Positions 47,422 to 56,485 of a stretch of 64,000 nt of DNA are shown here, one piece after another. The DNA is from Verrucomicrobiota bacterium (GTDB lineage: Bacteria; Verrucomicrobiota; Verrucomicrobiia; Opitutales; Opitutaceae): positions 331,466 through 395,465 of the forward strand of contig JADKHC010000001.1 of NCBI GenBank assembly GCA_016721945.1, given 5' to 3'. The position numbers and the translations under genes are program-made. Below the pieces are notes generated by a model that did no database searches, was not told where the DNA came from, and saw nothing but the letters and a program-made list of their open reading frames with translations. The stretch's first letter is position 1; each line of letters begins with the position of its first letter.

Positions 47422-48745
47422 ATGAAGGATGCGCTTCAAATTCGGAGTTACACTCTGCACATGCGCTCGATTTCCGTCTTCCTGCTGCTCGGAATAACCT
47501 CAACCGCCCTCTGCTCTGCCCAAACAATGTTTCGTGGTGATGCCCGTCACACCGGCGTCACGCAGGAAAAAGGACCCGCCACACTGCGCGGCATCAAATG
47601 GAGTTTCACGACCGGTCGACGCAGCCTTTCCTCTCCAGTTCTGAATCAAGGCACGCTGTTCATCGGCAGCGACGATCGCTCGCTTTACGCCCTCGATGCT
47701 GCCACCGGAAAATTGCGCTGGAAATTCGTAACCGGCGGGCCGGTGCGATCCACCGCTGCGGTCGACTCCGGCACCGTTTACTTCGGAAGTTACGATGGAC
47801 AATTCTACGCAGTATCGGCCGAGAAGGGCGAACTACGTTGGAAATTTGAGACGGGCGGCGAACGCCGTTTCGAAGCCAAAGGGCTGCACGGCTCGACCCC
47901 GTCTACTCAGACATTATCCGACCCCTGGGACTGCTACCAATCGAGCCCTGTCGTGGCAGAAGGCCGCGTGATTTTTGGCAGCGGCGATGGGCAAGTGTAC
48001 GCGTTGGAAACAAGCGCCCTCGCGTGAAATTGCCACCAGTGACGGGCCTCGCCCGCTTTTGCCATGGCCGTGTGTTCGTTGGCAGTTGGGATAGCCGGTT
48101 GTACGCGCTCGACGTGAAGACCGGCCGCGAGCTGTGGCACTTCCAAGCCGGGCTCGATCCGAAATATCACAACCAAATTGGCTTCCAATCGTCGCCCGCC
48201 GTCGTGGACGGAGTGGTTTATGTCGGCTGTCGCGACGCGCGGCTTTACGCACTCGACGCCGCCAGCGGCAAAGAAAAATGGCGCTTCGACAACAGTGGCA
48301 GCTGGGTCATCACCTCGCCCGCCATCGCGAACGGAAACATTATCTTCGCGACATCTGACACCGCGAAAATCCACATTCTGGATACATCCACCGGGAAACT
48401 GAAACGCACGCTGACAGCCAACTCCTACGTCTTCTCCTCGCCCACCCTCTCCGGCTCGTGGGCTACGTGGGCGTGATCAACGGCAGCCTGCTCGCCTTCG
48501 ACTGGGAAAAAGGTTCGTTGCTGTGGGAATTCCAGACGGCGTTTGCCCGCGAGAATAAACTCCAGGTGCTGAATCCCGACCGCACGCTCAATCAGGCCAA
48601 CCTGTTGCCTAACGAATTTTTCGACCAGAACGCATTCGGACTGGAACGCATTTTCAGTGTCGGCTCGATCATGTCCACACCCCTCGTCAGCGGAGGCCTC
48701 GTCTATATCAGCAGCACCGACGGCAACGTCTACGCCATCGAGTAA
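47422..48745 (+). pseudogene. PQQ-like beta-propeller secreted protein, two frameshifts
   Basis: Three consecutive frames together encode one beta-propeller with PQQ-type repeats (LYALDAATGKLRWKFVTGGPVRSTAAVDSGTVYFGS, LYALDVKTGRELWHFQAG, LYALDAASGKEKWRFDNSG). The first part has a signal peptide (RSISVFLLLGITSTALCSAQ) and stops at 48027 near TSALA; the second stops at 48476; the third ends at 48745. Each step is a -1 shift. A missing G near 48030 (TGG of a Trp read as TGA) and a missing base near 48462 would rejoin them. Starts at 47422 or 47461 are both possible. Either a decayed gene or sequence errors. Proteins of this kind bind substrates or scaffold in the periplasm. Confidence 0.8.
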
Positions 48746-48796
48746 TATCACGTCACGTGAGAATTGGCCGTAATGATCCTAAAAACAGCAGTTGTT

Positions 48797-48921
48797 TAAC
48801 CGCTAATTATCGCTAATCGCCGCTGATTTCGGAAGTATAGCCACCGGTATACGCTGCAAAGGTGTTCACCGACGGTGAAGGGTTTTTATCGATGTATCTG
48901 ATTTAGCGAAAATTAGCGGTT
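48797..48921. repeat. Inverted repeat between the broken propeller gene and mutB
   Basis: Arms 48797-48816 (AACCGCTAATTATCGCTAAT) and 48902-48921 are near-perfect reverse complements, enclosing about 85 bases. This AACCGCTAAT...ATTAGCGGTT type occurs as an intergenic repeat in other bacteria. No gene lies in 48746-49023. Confidence 0.6.
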
Positions 48922-49023
48922 TCAACTGCGGAATTAAGGATGGTACAAAAACGTCGGTGACAGCCGAGGCCATCACCGACGTTGAAGGTAAAGCTAAGGG
49001 CAAGGCCCGCCTGCCCTCCGAAC

Positions 49024-51159
49024 TCAGAGCCGTTCGAGCAGGATTTCGAGCGTGCGCTTCGTGCTCTTCGGGATCTGGGTGCCAGGTCCAAAGATCGCAC
49101 TGGCTCCGTTCTTCAGGAGGAAGTCGTAATCCTGCGCGGGAATAACACCACCGCACACGATCACGATGTCTTCGCGGCCGAGTTTCTTGAGTTCGTCGCG
49201 GAGCGCGGGAAGCAGCGTCTTGTGACCAGCGGCGAGCGAGCTCATCGCGACCACGTGTACGTCGTTTTCCACGGCCATCTTCGCGGCTTCCTCGGGCGTC
49301 TGGAAGAGCGGCCCGATGTCGACGTCGAAGCCCATGTCGGCCATGGCGGTCGACACGACTTTGGCGCCGCGGTCGTGTCCGTCCTGACCGAGCTTGGCGA
49401 TCAAGATGCGCGGACGGCGGCCTTCCTTCTTTTCGAATTTCTCAACGAGAGTGCGGACTTCGAGGATCATAGGTTCTTCGCCGAACTCGGAGCGGTAAAC
49501 GCCGGAGATCGAGCGGATGGTTGCCTGGTAGCGGCCGAACTTTTCTTCAAGCGCGCTGGAGATTTCACCGAGCGAGGCACGGGCCTTGGCGGCTTCGACG
49601 GCGAGCCCGAGCAGGTTGCCCTGACCCGAACCAGCGGCCTGCGTCAAAGCGGCGAGCGTGGCGCGGCACTTGGCTTCGTCACGACCGGCGCGGAGCTGCT
49701 TGAGCTTTTCGATCTGCGCGATGCGGACAGCGGTGTTGTCCACTTCGAGAATCTCGATCGGATCTTCCTTCTCCATGCGGAACTTGTTCAAACCGACAAT
49801 CGTTTCCTTGCCGGAATCGATCTTGGCCTGACGGCGGGCGGAGGCTTCTTCGATACGGAGCTTCGGAATGCCGGCTTCGATCGCCTTGGTCATGCCGCCG
49901 AGCGACTCAACTTCGGCAAGATGCTCGCGGGCTTTCTTGGTGAGTTCGGCGGTGAGCGCCTCGACGTAGTAGCTGCCACCCCACGGATCGACGACGTTGC
50001 AAATGCCCGTTTCCTGCTGGAGGAAGAGCTGGGTGTTGCGGGCGATGCGCGCGGAGAAATCGGTCGGGAGCGCGATAGCTTCGTCGAGAGCGTTGGTGTG
50101 GAGCGACTGGGTGTGGCCGGACGCGGACGAAAGCGCTTCCATACAGGTACGCGCAACGTTGTTGAACGGATCCTGTTCGGTGAGCGACCACCCGGACGTC
50201 TGCGAGTGCGTGCGGAGCGCGAGAGACTTCGGGTTCTTCGGGTTGAAGCGTGCGACGAGCTCGGACCAAATGGTTCGGGCGGCGCGCATCTTCGCGATTT
50301 CCATGAAGAAGTTTTTTCCGATAGCCCAGAAGAACGAGAGGCGCGGCGCAAAAGCGTCGATATCGATACCAGCGGCGACGCCGGTTTTCAGATATTCGAG
50401 GCCGTCGGCGAGCGTGTAAGCGAGTTCGAGATCGGCGGTGGCACCAGCTTCCTGCATGTGGTAGCCGGAGATCGAGATCGAGTTGAACTTCGGCATGTTC
50501 TTCGAGGTGTACTCGAAGATGTCCGCAATGATCTTCATCGAGGGCGTGGGCGGATAAATGTAGGTATTCCGCACCATAAACTCCTTGAGGATGTCGTTCT
50601 GGATCGTGCCGGAAAGCTGTTCGAGCTTCGCACCCTGTTCGAGCGCGGCGACGATGTAGAACGCCAGGATCGGGAGAACGGCGCCGTTCATCGTCATCGA
50701 AACGGAGACCTTATCGAGCGGGATGCCGCCGAACAAAGTCTGCATGTCGAGGATAGAGTCGATGGCCACGCCGGCTTTGCCGACATCGCCGACGACGCGC
50801 GGATGATCGGAATCATAACCACGATGCGTAGCCAAATCGAAGGCCACGGAAAGACCGGCCTGACCGGCGGCGAGATTGCGCTTATAGAAAGCGTTGGATT
50901 CCTCGGCGGTCGAGAAACCGGCGTACTGGCGAACCGTCCAAGGTTTCGCGACGTACATCGTCGGATACGGTCCGCGCGTGAATGGCGCGAAGCCGGGCAT
51001 CGTGTCGAGGGTGGCGCAACCCGCGAGGTCGGCCGCCGTGTAAACGGCTTTGACCGGTATGCGCTCGTCGGTCTCTTCGACGATCTTGGCGGTAGGAGCC
51101 GTTTCGGCGGCGGGGAACTGGAACGCGTCGAACGCGAGATTGGTGAAATCAGGTTTCAT
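49024..51159 (-). CDS. mutB: Methylmalonyl-CoA mutase, large (catalytic) subunit
   Basis: This 711-residue adenosylcobalamin enzyme interconverts succinyl-CoA and (R)-methylmalonyl-CoA. The N-terminal barrel has TRGPYPTMYVAKPWTVRQYAGFSTAEESNAFYKRNLAAGQAGLSVAFDLATHRGYDSDHPRVVGDVGKAG and DPWGGSYYVE, and binds CoA. The C-terminal B12 domain has His595 in LGQDGHDRGAKVV and GGVIPAQDYDFLLKNGA. It follows mutA after 5 bases with a GGAG ribosome-binding site, so they form an operon and, by family precedent, a heterodimer. Confidence 0.96.
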   Translation of the reverse strand: MKPDFTNLAFDAFQFPAAETAPTAKIVEETDERIPVKAVYTAADLAGCATLDTMPGFAPFTRGPYPTMYVAKPWTVRQYAGFSTAEESNAFYKRNLAAGQAGLSVAFDLATHRGYDSDHPRVVGDVGKAGVAIDSILDMQTLFGGIPLDKVSVSMTMNGAVLPILAFYIVAALEQGAKLEQLSGTIQNDILKEFMVRNTYIYPPTPSMKIIADIFEYTSKNMPKFNSISISGYHMQEAGATADLELAYTLADGLEYLKTGVAAGIDIDAFAPRLSFFWAIGKNFFMEIAKMRAARTIWSELVARFNPKNPKSLALRTHSQTSGWSLTEQDPFNNVARTCMEALSSASGHTQSLHTNALDEAIALPTDFSARIARNTQLFLQQETGICNVVDPWGGSYYVEALTAELTKKAREHLAEVESLGGMTKAIEAGIPKLRIEEASARRQAKIDSGKETIVGLNKFRMEKEDPIEILEVDNTAVRIAQIEKLKQLRAGRDEAKCRATLAALTQAAGSGQGNLLGLAVEAAKARASLGEISSALEEKFGRYQATIRSISGVYRSEFGEEPMILEVRTLVEKFEKKEGRRPRILIAKLGQDGHDRGAKVVSTAMADMGFDVDIGPLFQTPEEAAKMAVENDVHVVAMSSLAAGHKTLLPALRDELKKLGREDIVIVCGGVIPAQDYDFLLKNGASAIFGPGTQIPKSTKRTLEILLERL

Positions 51160-51164
51160 GGGTT

Positions 51165-53258
51165 TCAGGCTCCGATCTGCTTGAGAAGTTTGGCGAGGAG
51201 TTCGCGGACGTTGGCGCGAACGTGGATGAATTCGTCGACGCCCGCAGCGTGGAAGCTGTCGACCACGGCTTTGTCGGCAGGCATGCCGGCGAGCACAACG
51301 ACGGTTTCGGGTTTCGCTGCTTTGATCGAACCAGCGAATATCGGCACGAGCGCCGGATAAGTTTCATCAGTCGAACAAAGCACGACAACGGGAGCGCCGG
51401 AAGCGATCGCGGCTTTCGCTGCGGCTTCGGCGGTCTCGAACGCTTCTTTGCCAGTGGCTTCGAAGCCGCCGACCGAGAAGAATCCAGCGCTGAAGTCAGC
51501 GCGGGGTTTGTGCTGTTTGACCGGTCCGATCTTCGCGAGGAAGATCTTCGGGCGGGCACCGGTTTTCTTGGCGAACGCGTCAGCTGTTTTGCGGAGCGCT
51601 TCGAAGCCTTCACCGGCGCGCTTGAATGCGAGCGGCGTGATCTTCTCGGTCGCAGCGGCAGCGGTCAGACCGGCGAGCTGGCCAATCGTGGCACCAGCAG
51701 CAGCGGCTTTAACTAACGCATCGACATCGGTCGCGGCGGCCTGCGGAGCGGCGGGACGGCGGCCCTTGATTTCGGTGGCACGCGCGGTGGCGAGTGCGAC
51801 GAGATCGGTGACGGGACGCGCGATGGGCTTTTCTTTTAGATTTGGGAAAAGGTTCGTGCCGAGGAGGCCGAGGCGGCGCTTGCTGACCGCGTCATCCTTT
51901 TCGGCTGCCACGGTGGTGACGAGTTTCTGCACGTAGCCTTCGCGGAGCGCGGCAGCGAGGCCACCGTGCTTTTCCACATCCTGGAAGAGCGCCCAAGCTT
52001 TGCGGGCGAGTTCGTCGGTGGTTTTTTCCACGAGCCAGGAACCGCCGGCCGGATCGACCGGGGCGATGGCGTGAAATTCTTCGGAGAGCAGCGTGTGAAC
52101 GTTGCGGGCGATACGGCGCGAGATTTCGTCGGAGCCGCCCAGCACTTCGTCAAACGGGCTGATGTGCAGACTGTCGATGCCGCCGAGCACTGCGGAGAAC
52201 GCCTCGGTGGTGACGCGGAGCATGTTTACGTGCGGATCGAGCACGGTTTTGTTCCAGCGATTGGTTCGGGCGTGGATGCGAACTTTGGATTGTTCGGCAT
52301 TGAGACCGAAGCCCTGGGCAACGCGGCTCCAGAGCAGACGGAACGCGCGGAATTTCGAAATCTCCAAATAGAACTGCGGACCCACCGCGAAGGTGAAGCG
52401 CAGACGCGAAACGATGCTCGCGGGCTGCACACCACGTTCCGACAAAGCGCGGATATATTCGACGCCCGTAGCGATGGCAAAGGCGAGTTCTTGCACGGCG
52501 TTGCCACCGGCTTCGAGCCAGGACGCGCCATTCACGCCGACCGTGGCGAGAGCGGGAGCGTTCTTCTCGGCCCACTTTGTCCAAGTCGCGATCGAGTCGT
52601 AGGCGCTGGCGAGTGTTGTCGGAAGCGAACCCTGTTCAGCGAGTTCGCCGAGCGGATCGCCGGTCAGGCTGCCGGTGAGCTTCGCGGGAGCGGTGCCCTT
52701 TTTGCCAGCCTGCGCAATATAGATCGCAGCGAGCGGCAGCGGATTAGCGCCAGCACGCACGTGTACAGGCAGCGCAGAAAGATCGACGTCCTTAAGCGCA
52801 GCGGCGAGATCGGTAGCGTCGGCAACCGAAACACCGTCAACACCCACGCTGGCCGAAGCGACGTCCGGGTCTTGACCATTGCGGGCAGCGCGGTCGGGTG
52901 TGAGCGCCACGCTGTTCTGGCCGCGCATAAGATCACTTAATAGTGCGCAGTTGAAATCCAGCGCTCTCGCGCCGCCGATTTCTTGCGAAATTTCCCAAGT
53001 TCCGGCGGTGTAGCCAGAGTTTGAATACCCGCGCGCAAACGGCGCGGCGCCGGGTTGAGCGGCAGTATGCGTAAGCCCGGCCTCATCGGCACGTGTATAA
53101 AGTGGTTGAAGCGCGACACCTTCGAAGGTACGCGTTACCAACTTCTTATCGAATGGAGCCCCTTGGAGATCGGCTTCGACGGCGGTGCGCCATTGCGTAT
53201 AGGCGGCACGCGCGAAGTCGAGCGATTGGGCGGGACTGGGTTCCGGATTTTTGCTCAT
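51165..53258 (-). CDS. mutA: Methylmalonyl-CoA mutase, small subunit
   Basis: This 697-residue homologue of the large subunit lacks the cobalamin-binding histidine motif. The C-terminal domain has no DxHxxG: FLAKIGPVKQHKPRADFSAGFF takes its place, as expected for the non-catalytic MutA. The barrel keeps YTRADEAGLTHTAAQPGAAPFARGYSNSGYTAGTWEISQEIG and PVDPAGGSWLVEKTTDELARKAW. ATG 53258 is preferred to an in-frame start at 53390, which would add 44 unrelated residues. It diverges from the epimerase gene across a 194-base shared region without a clear regulator site. Confidence 0.95.
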   Translation of the reverse strand: MSKNPEPSPAQSLDFARAAYTQWRTAVEADLQGAPFDKKLVTRTFEGVALQPLYTRADEAGLTHTAAQPGAAPFARGYSNSGYTAGTWEISQEIGGARALDFNCALLSDLMRGQNSVALTPDRAARNGQDPDVASASVGVDGVSVADATDLAAALKDVDLSALPVHVRAGANPLPLAAIYIAQAGKKGTAPAKLTGSLTGDPLGELAEQGSLPTTLASAYDSIATWTKWAEKNAPALATVGVNGASWLEAGGNAVQELAFAIATGVEYIRALSERGVQPASIVSRLRFTFAVGPQFYLEISKFRAFRLLWSRVAQGFGLNAEQSKVRIHARTNRWNKTVLDPHVNMLRVTTEAFSAVLGGIDSLHISPFDEVLGGSDEISRRIARNVHTLLSEEFHAIAPVDPAGGSWLVEKTTDELARKAWALFQDVEKHGGLAAALREGYVQKLVTTVAAEKDDAVSKRRLGLLGTNLFPNLKEKPIARPVTDLVALATARATEIKGRRPAAPQAAATDVDALVKAAAAGATIGQLAGLTAAAATEKITPLAFKRAGEGFEALRKTADAFAKKTGARPKIFLAKIGPVKQHKPRADFSAGFFSVGGFEATGKEAFETAEAAAKAAIASGAPVVVLCSTDETYPALVPIFAGSIKAAKPETVVVLAGMPADKAVVDSFHAAGVDEFIHVRANVRELLAKLLKQIGA

Positions 53259-53452
53259 GGTGCGAACAGACTGGTTTTGTTGGACTGGGAAAAGAGGGAA
53301 AACTATAAAGACAGAACTACTTATTAGCTCCGCAGATTTTGCCAAAGAATGCCTACGCTTCGACAAGCGATGCGCAGTAAGTCTGGCCACTTTCAGAATA
53401 ATGGTATGCTCACGTCAGAACACAGCTAACGTTCGACTCTTACCATCTTTCA

Positions 53453-53863
53453 ATGATCACTCGTATCGACCATCTGGGCATCGCCGTCAAATCTATCGAC
53501 GAAGCTCTCCCCTATTACGAAAAAGCGCTCGGCCTGCGCTGCGAACACCGTGAGGAAGTCGTTTCTCAGAAAGTGCGCACCGCTTTTTTCAGCGCCGGTG
53601 AAGTTCATTTGGAGCTCCTCGAGCCGACCTCGCCTGAGAGCCCGATCGCGAAGTTTTTGGAGAAGAATCCTTCCGGCGGCATCCACCACATCGCATTTGC
53701 GACGTCCGATATCACGGGCCAGCTCAAGCAGGCGGGCGACACCGGCGTGAAGTTGCTTCACGAAGTTCCTTTTGAAGGCGCAGCGGGTAAACTCGTTGCC
53801 TTTCTCCACCCCAAGTCCACTTTCGGCGTCTTGACTGAATTCTGCGCCCCGAAAGCCCACTGA
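53453..53863 (+). CDS. mce: Methylmalonyl-CoA epimerase
   Basis: This 136-residue VOC-fold enzyme interconverts the (R) and (S) forms of methylmalonyl-CoA between mutase and decarboxylase. It starts MITRIDHLGIAVKSIDEALPYYEKALGL with metal-ligand His (residue 7), and has VRTAFFSAGEVHLELLEPTSPESPIAKFLEKNPSGGIHHIAFATSDI (second His and Glu ligands) and GVLTEFCAP. It is the first plus-strand gene of the propionate block. Confidence 0.94.
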   Translation: MITRIDHLGIAVKSIDEALPYYEKALGLRCEHREEVVSQKVRTAFFSAGEVHLELLEPTSPESPIAKFLEKNPSGGIHHIAFATSDITGQLKQAGDTGVKLLHEVPFEGAAGKLVAFLHPKSTFGVLTEFCAPKAH

Positions 53864-53893
53864 GTCCACTCCAGCAACCCCTAAGATTTTACC

Positions 53894-55447
53894 ATGGCCA
53901 TCTCGCCCGATCTCCTCAAGCAGCTCGAAGAAAAGCGCAAAGCTATCTACGAAGCCGGCGGCAAAGACAAACTCGCTGAACGCAAAAAGAAAGGCCTCAT
54001 GAGCGCTCGCGAGCGTCTCGAAGCCCTCTTCCAGCCCGGCACTTTCATGGAGTTCGGCCTGCACGCCCAACACCAATGTCACGAATTCGGCTTGGCCGAC
54101 AAAACCTTCCCCGCTGACGGTGTCATCACCGGCATCGGCTACATCGACGGCCGCCCAGTCGCAGCCTACTCGCAGGACTTCACCGTTGGTGGTGGTTCGC
54201 TTGGTTCGATGCACGCTCAGAAGATCTGCAATCTTCAGGACTACGCCATGAAGTCCGGCATGCCGCTCATCGGCATCAACGACTCCGGTGGCGCCCGCAT
54301 TCAAGAGGGCGACGCTGCTCTCTCCGGCTACGGCCAGATCTTCTTCCGCAACGTCCTTCTCTCCGGCGTTGTCCCGCAGATCTCGATCCTCGCCGGCCCA
54401 TGCGCTGGCGGCGCGGCCTACTCGCCCGCCCTCACCGACTTCATCATCATGACGAAGACGAACGCCCAGATGTTTATCTGCGGCCCCGAGGTCATCAAGG
54501 CCGCCACCGGCCAGACCGTGACGATGGACGAGATCGGTTCCGCCGCCGCTCACGCTACGATCAGCGGTAACATCCATTTCGTCGCAGAGAACGAGACTCA
54601 CGCCTTCGACATCGCGAAGAAGCTACACTCCTTCCTTCCGTCGAACAACGTCATGGATCCTCCCCACCATCCGACCCCAACGGTCTCGATGGAGCTCGAT
54701 CCGGTGATGAACGACATCGTTCCCGATGATCCAAAAGCACCGCTCGACGTGCAGAAGGTCATCGCCCGCCTCGTCGACAACGGCGACTTCCTCGAAGTGC
54801 AGCGCGACTTTGCCAAGAACATCGTGGTCGGCCTCTGCCGTATCCAAGGTATTGTTACAGGCATCATCGCCAACCAACCGACCGTCAAGGCCGGCACGCT
54901 CGACATCGACTCCTCCGACAAGGGCGCGCGCTTCATCCGTTTCTGCAACATCTTCAACATCCCGATCGTCACCCTCGTGGACGTCCCCGGCTTCATGCCC
55001 GGCATCGCACAGGAACGCGGCGGCATCATCCGCCACGGCGCGAAGATGCTCTTTGCCTACGCGGCCGCCACCGTGCCGAAGATCACCGTCATCATGCGCA
55101 AAGCCTACGGCGGTGCTTACCTCGCCATGTGCTCGAGCGACCTCGGTGCCGACCTCGTCTTCGCCTGGCCGACCGCTGAGATCGCCGTCATGGGCGCCGA
55201 TGGTGCAGTGAAAATTCTCTTCAAGCGCGAGATCGCCTCCGCGACCGATCCGAAGAAGAAGGAGAAGGAACTCTCCGCCGAGTACCGCGACAAGTTCGCC
55301 GCCCCTTACGAGGCAGCAAGCAAGGCGCTCATCACCGACGTTATCGAGCCTTCGCAGACCCGCGGTATCGTTGCGATGGCCTTGCGTAACACACTCGCCA
55401 AACGTGAGACCCGCCCACCGAAGAAGCACGGTAACATCCCGCTCTAA
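53894..55447 (+). CDS. mmdA: Methylmalonyl-CoA decarboxylase alpha / propionyl-CoA carboxylase beta
   Basis: This 517-residue biotin-dependent carboxyltransferase moves CO2 between methylmalonyl-CoA and biotin. It has the crotonase-like double fold with the acyl-CoA motifs INDSGGARIQEGDAALSGYGQIF, ILAGPCAGGAAYSPALTDFI, and GFMPGIAQERGGIIRHGAKMLFAYAAATVPKITVIMRKAYGGAYLAMCSS. Two functions share this sequence. The biotin carrier, OadG-like and OadB-like genes directly downstream argue for the sodium-pumping decarboxylase alpha subunit rather than an ATP-dependent carboxylase, since no biotin carboxylase gene is present. Confidence 0.92.
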   Translation: MAISPDLLKQLEEKRKAIYEAGGKDKLAERKKKGLMSARERLEALFQPGTFMEFGLHAQHQCHEFGLADKTFPADGVITGIGYIDGRPVAAYSQDFTVGGGSLGSMHAQKICNLQDYAMKSGMPLIGINDSGGARIQEGDAALSGYGQIFFRNVLLSGVVPQISILAGPCAGGAAYSPALTDFIIMTKTNAQMFICGPEVIKAATGQTVTMDEIGSAAAHATISGNIHFVAENETHAFDIAKKLHSFLPSNNVMDPPHHPTPTVSMELDPVMNDIVPDDPKAPLDVQKVIARLVDNGDFLEVQRDFAKNIVVGLCRIQGIVTGIIANQPTVKAGTLDIDSSDKGARFIRFCNIFNIPIVTLVDVPGFMPGIAQERGGIIRHGAKMLFAYAAATVPKITVIMRKAYGGAYLAMCSSDLGADLVFAWPTAEIAVMGADGAVKILFKREIASATDPKKKEKELSAEYRDKFAAPYEAASKALITDVIEPSQTRGIVAMALRNTLAKRETRPPKKHGNIPL

Positions 55448-55508
55448 CCGGCTCCAAAGCGTATCCACTCAAGCCCGACAGGCATAAAAACTGCGGGCTA
55501 TTATTTTC

Positions 55509-55884
55509 ATGACGTCCCTATCCACTCCCGTGCTCGCCGAAGCCGCCAAGGTCGCCTTTGAGCCGCTCTTCGGCAATCAATGGCTGGCACTGCTCGTTAT
55601 CCTCGCGGGAATAGCAGTATTCATGATCGCTGTTGCAGCGGTCGGCCGCTGGCTCGCCGCGACCCATCCCGACGAACCGCCGCCGCCAGCCCCTGTCATC
55701 GAACCCGCACCGTCCACAGAAATCTTTGCCGCAATCGCAGCCGCAGTAGCCGTGACATTCGGTGGCAAAGCTCGCATCGCAAACGTGCAACCCACCAAGA
55801 GCCAACGTCCCGGTCGACCAAGGCCATCTCCAGTGGGGTGCTGAAGGCCGCCGTCAGATCTACTCTTCCCATAAGGTCCGCTAA
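55509..55884 (+). CDS. OadG/MmdD-like delta subunit, frameshifted near its end
   Basis: The single-TM gamma/delta subunit of sodium-pump decarboxylases tethers alpha and carrier to the beta subunit. It starts MTSLSTPVLAEAAKVAFEPL, has a TM at about 26-46, a Pro linker and IFAAIAAAVAVTFGGKARIANVQPT. In the straight frame it ends abruptly at 55844 with SPVGC. Shifting by one base near 55811 restores WGAEGRRQIYSSHKVR ending at 55884, which matches the end of its paralogue at 58006-58401 (WSAEGRRQVFSSHKVR). A one-base insertion, error or programmed shift is possible; the paralogue makes the first two more likely. Confidence 0.8.
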
Positions 55885-55919
55885 CCAACCCCTGTACGAC
55901 AATCGTCAATCTTGTTCAT

Positions 55920-56297
55920 ATGAAAAAACTCCGTGTAACCGTTGAAGGCAAAGCCTACGAAGTCTTGGTCGAAATTCTCGACGAGGGCACCCAAACCGCA
56001 GCGCCTATGCCCGTAGCTCAAACCAGCGTGGCAACGGTAGTAGCTCCCGTTTCGGCCCCAACGACAGCCAAAGGCCCCGCCGGCGCTGGTGACGTCATCA
56101 GCCCGCTCGCAGGCAAACTTGTCTCCATCGACATCAAGCTCGGTGACGTCGTCACAGAGGGTGCGCAAGTTGCCACCATCGAGGCGATGAAGATGAACAC
56201 CTACATTTACGCGCCCAAGGCCGGCAAGGTCACCGCAATCAATATCACCCCCGGCGACGGCGTCGAAGAGGGCACCGTCATTCTAAAAATCGGCTGA
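55920..56297 (+). CDS. mmdC: Biotin carrier subunit of the decarboxylase
   Basis: This 125-residue protein has a short N-terminal strand (MKKLRVTVEGKAYEVLVEIL), an Ala/Pro/Thr linker (about 26-58) and a biotinyl domain with EAMKM (biotin on Lys91). It carries CO2 from the alpha subunit to the membrane beta subunit. birA at 61151 probably modifies it. Confidence 0.94.
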   Translation: MKKLRVTVEGKAYEVLVEILDEGTQTAAPMPVAQTSVATVVAPVSAPTTAKGPAGAGDVISPLAGKLVSIDIKLGDVVTEGAQVATIEAMKMNTYIYAPKAGKVTAINITPGDGVEEGTVILKIG

Positions 56298-56350
56298 GCA
56301 CAGCCCTCCCCCGCCCGGCAACGCCATCCGCTTTGCCGGGCACCCTTATT

Positions 56351-56473
56351 GTGAAAACAGCTATCCTGACCGCACTCACCGTTTTTGGCATCGCCTTTGT
56401 TATGTCGATGCTCGTCGCCCTGATGATCAAGGGCCTGCATGCCGCCCTGCGGCACTTTTCGCACAAATCCTGA
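56351..56473 (+). CDS. 40-residue single-TM protein before the beta subunit
   Basis: A GTG-started frame of 40 residues begins MKTAILTALTVFGIAFVMSM and is a single membrane helix with a basic, His-rich C-terminus (IKGLHAALRHFSHKS). It lies 53 bases after the carrier and 12 before the beta subunit. A 46-residue protein at 59466-59606 takes the same position before the second beta subunit and shares the plan TM then LIKG. They look like OadG-TM-like or assembly subunits. Function is inferred from position only. Confidence 0.6.
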   Translation: MKTAILTALTVFGIAFVMSMLVALMIKGLHAALRHFSHKS

Positions 56474-56485
56474 TCAAGGTTTTCC

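Noticed and set aside
48982..51360. A 792-codon plus-strand frame opposite mutB
   Set aside because: mutB on the minus strand has full family motifs; the opposite product is Arg/Gly/Glu-rich with no recognisable domain. Antisense frame of a strongly biased gene.
51966..52940. A 324-codon plus-strand frame opposite mutA
   Set aside because: Same reasoning: mutA is certain, and the opposite frame shows no domain.
55800..55884. Programmed frameshift in OadG
   Set aside because: No slippery heptamer or downstream pseudoknot is obvious, and other genes nearby have similar one-base breaks, so error or mutation is simpler.
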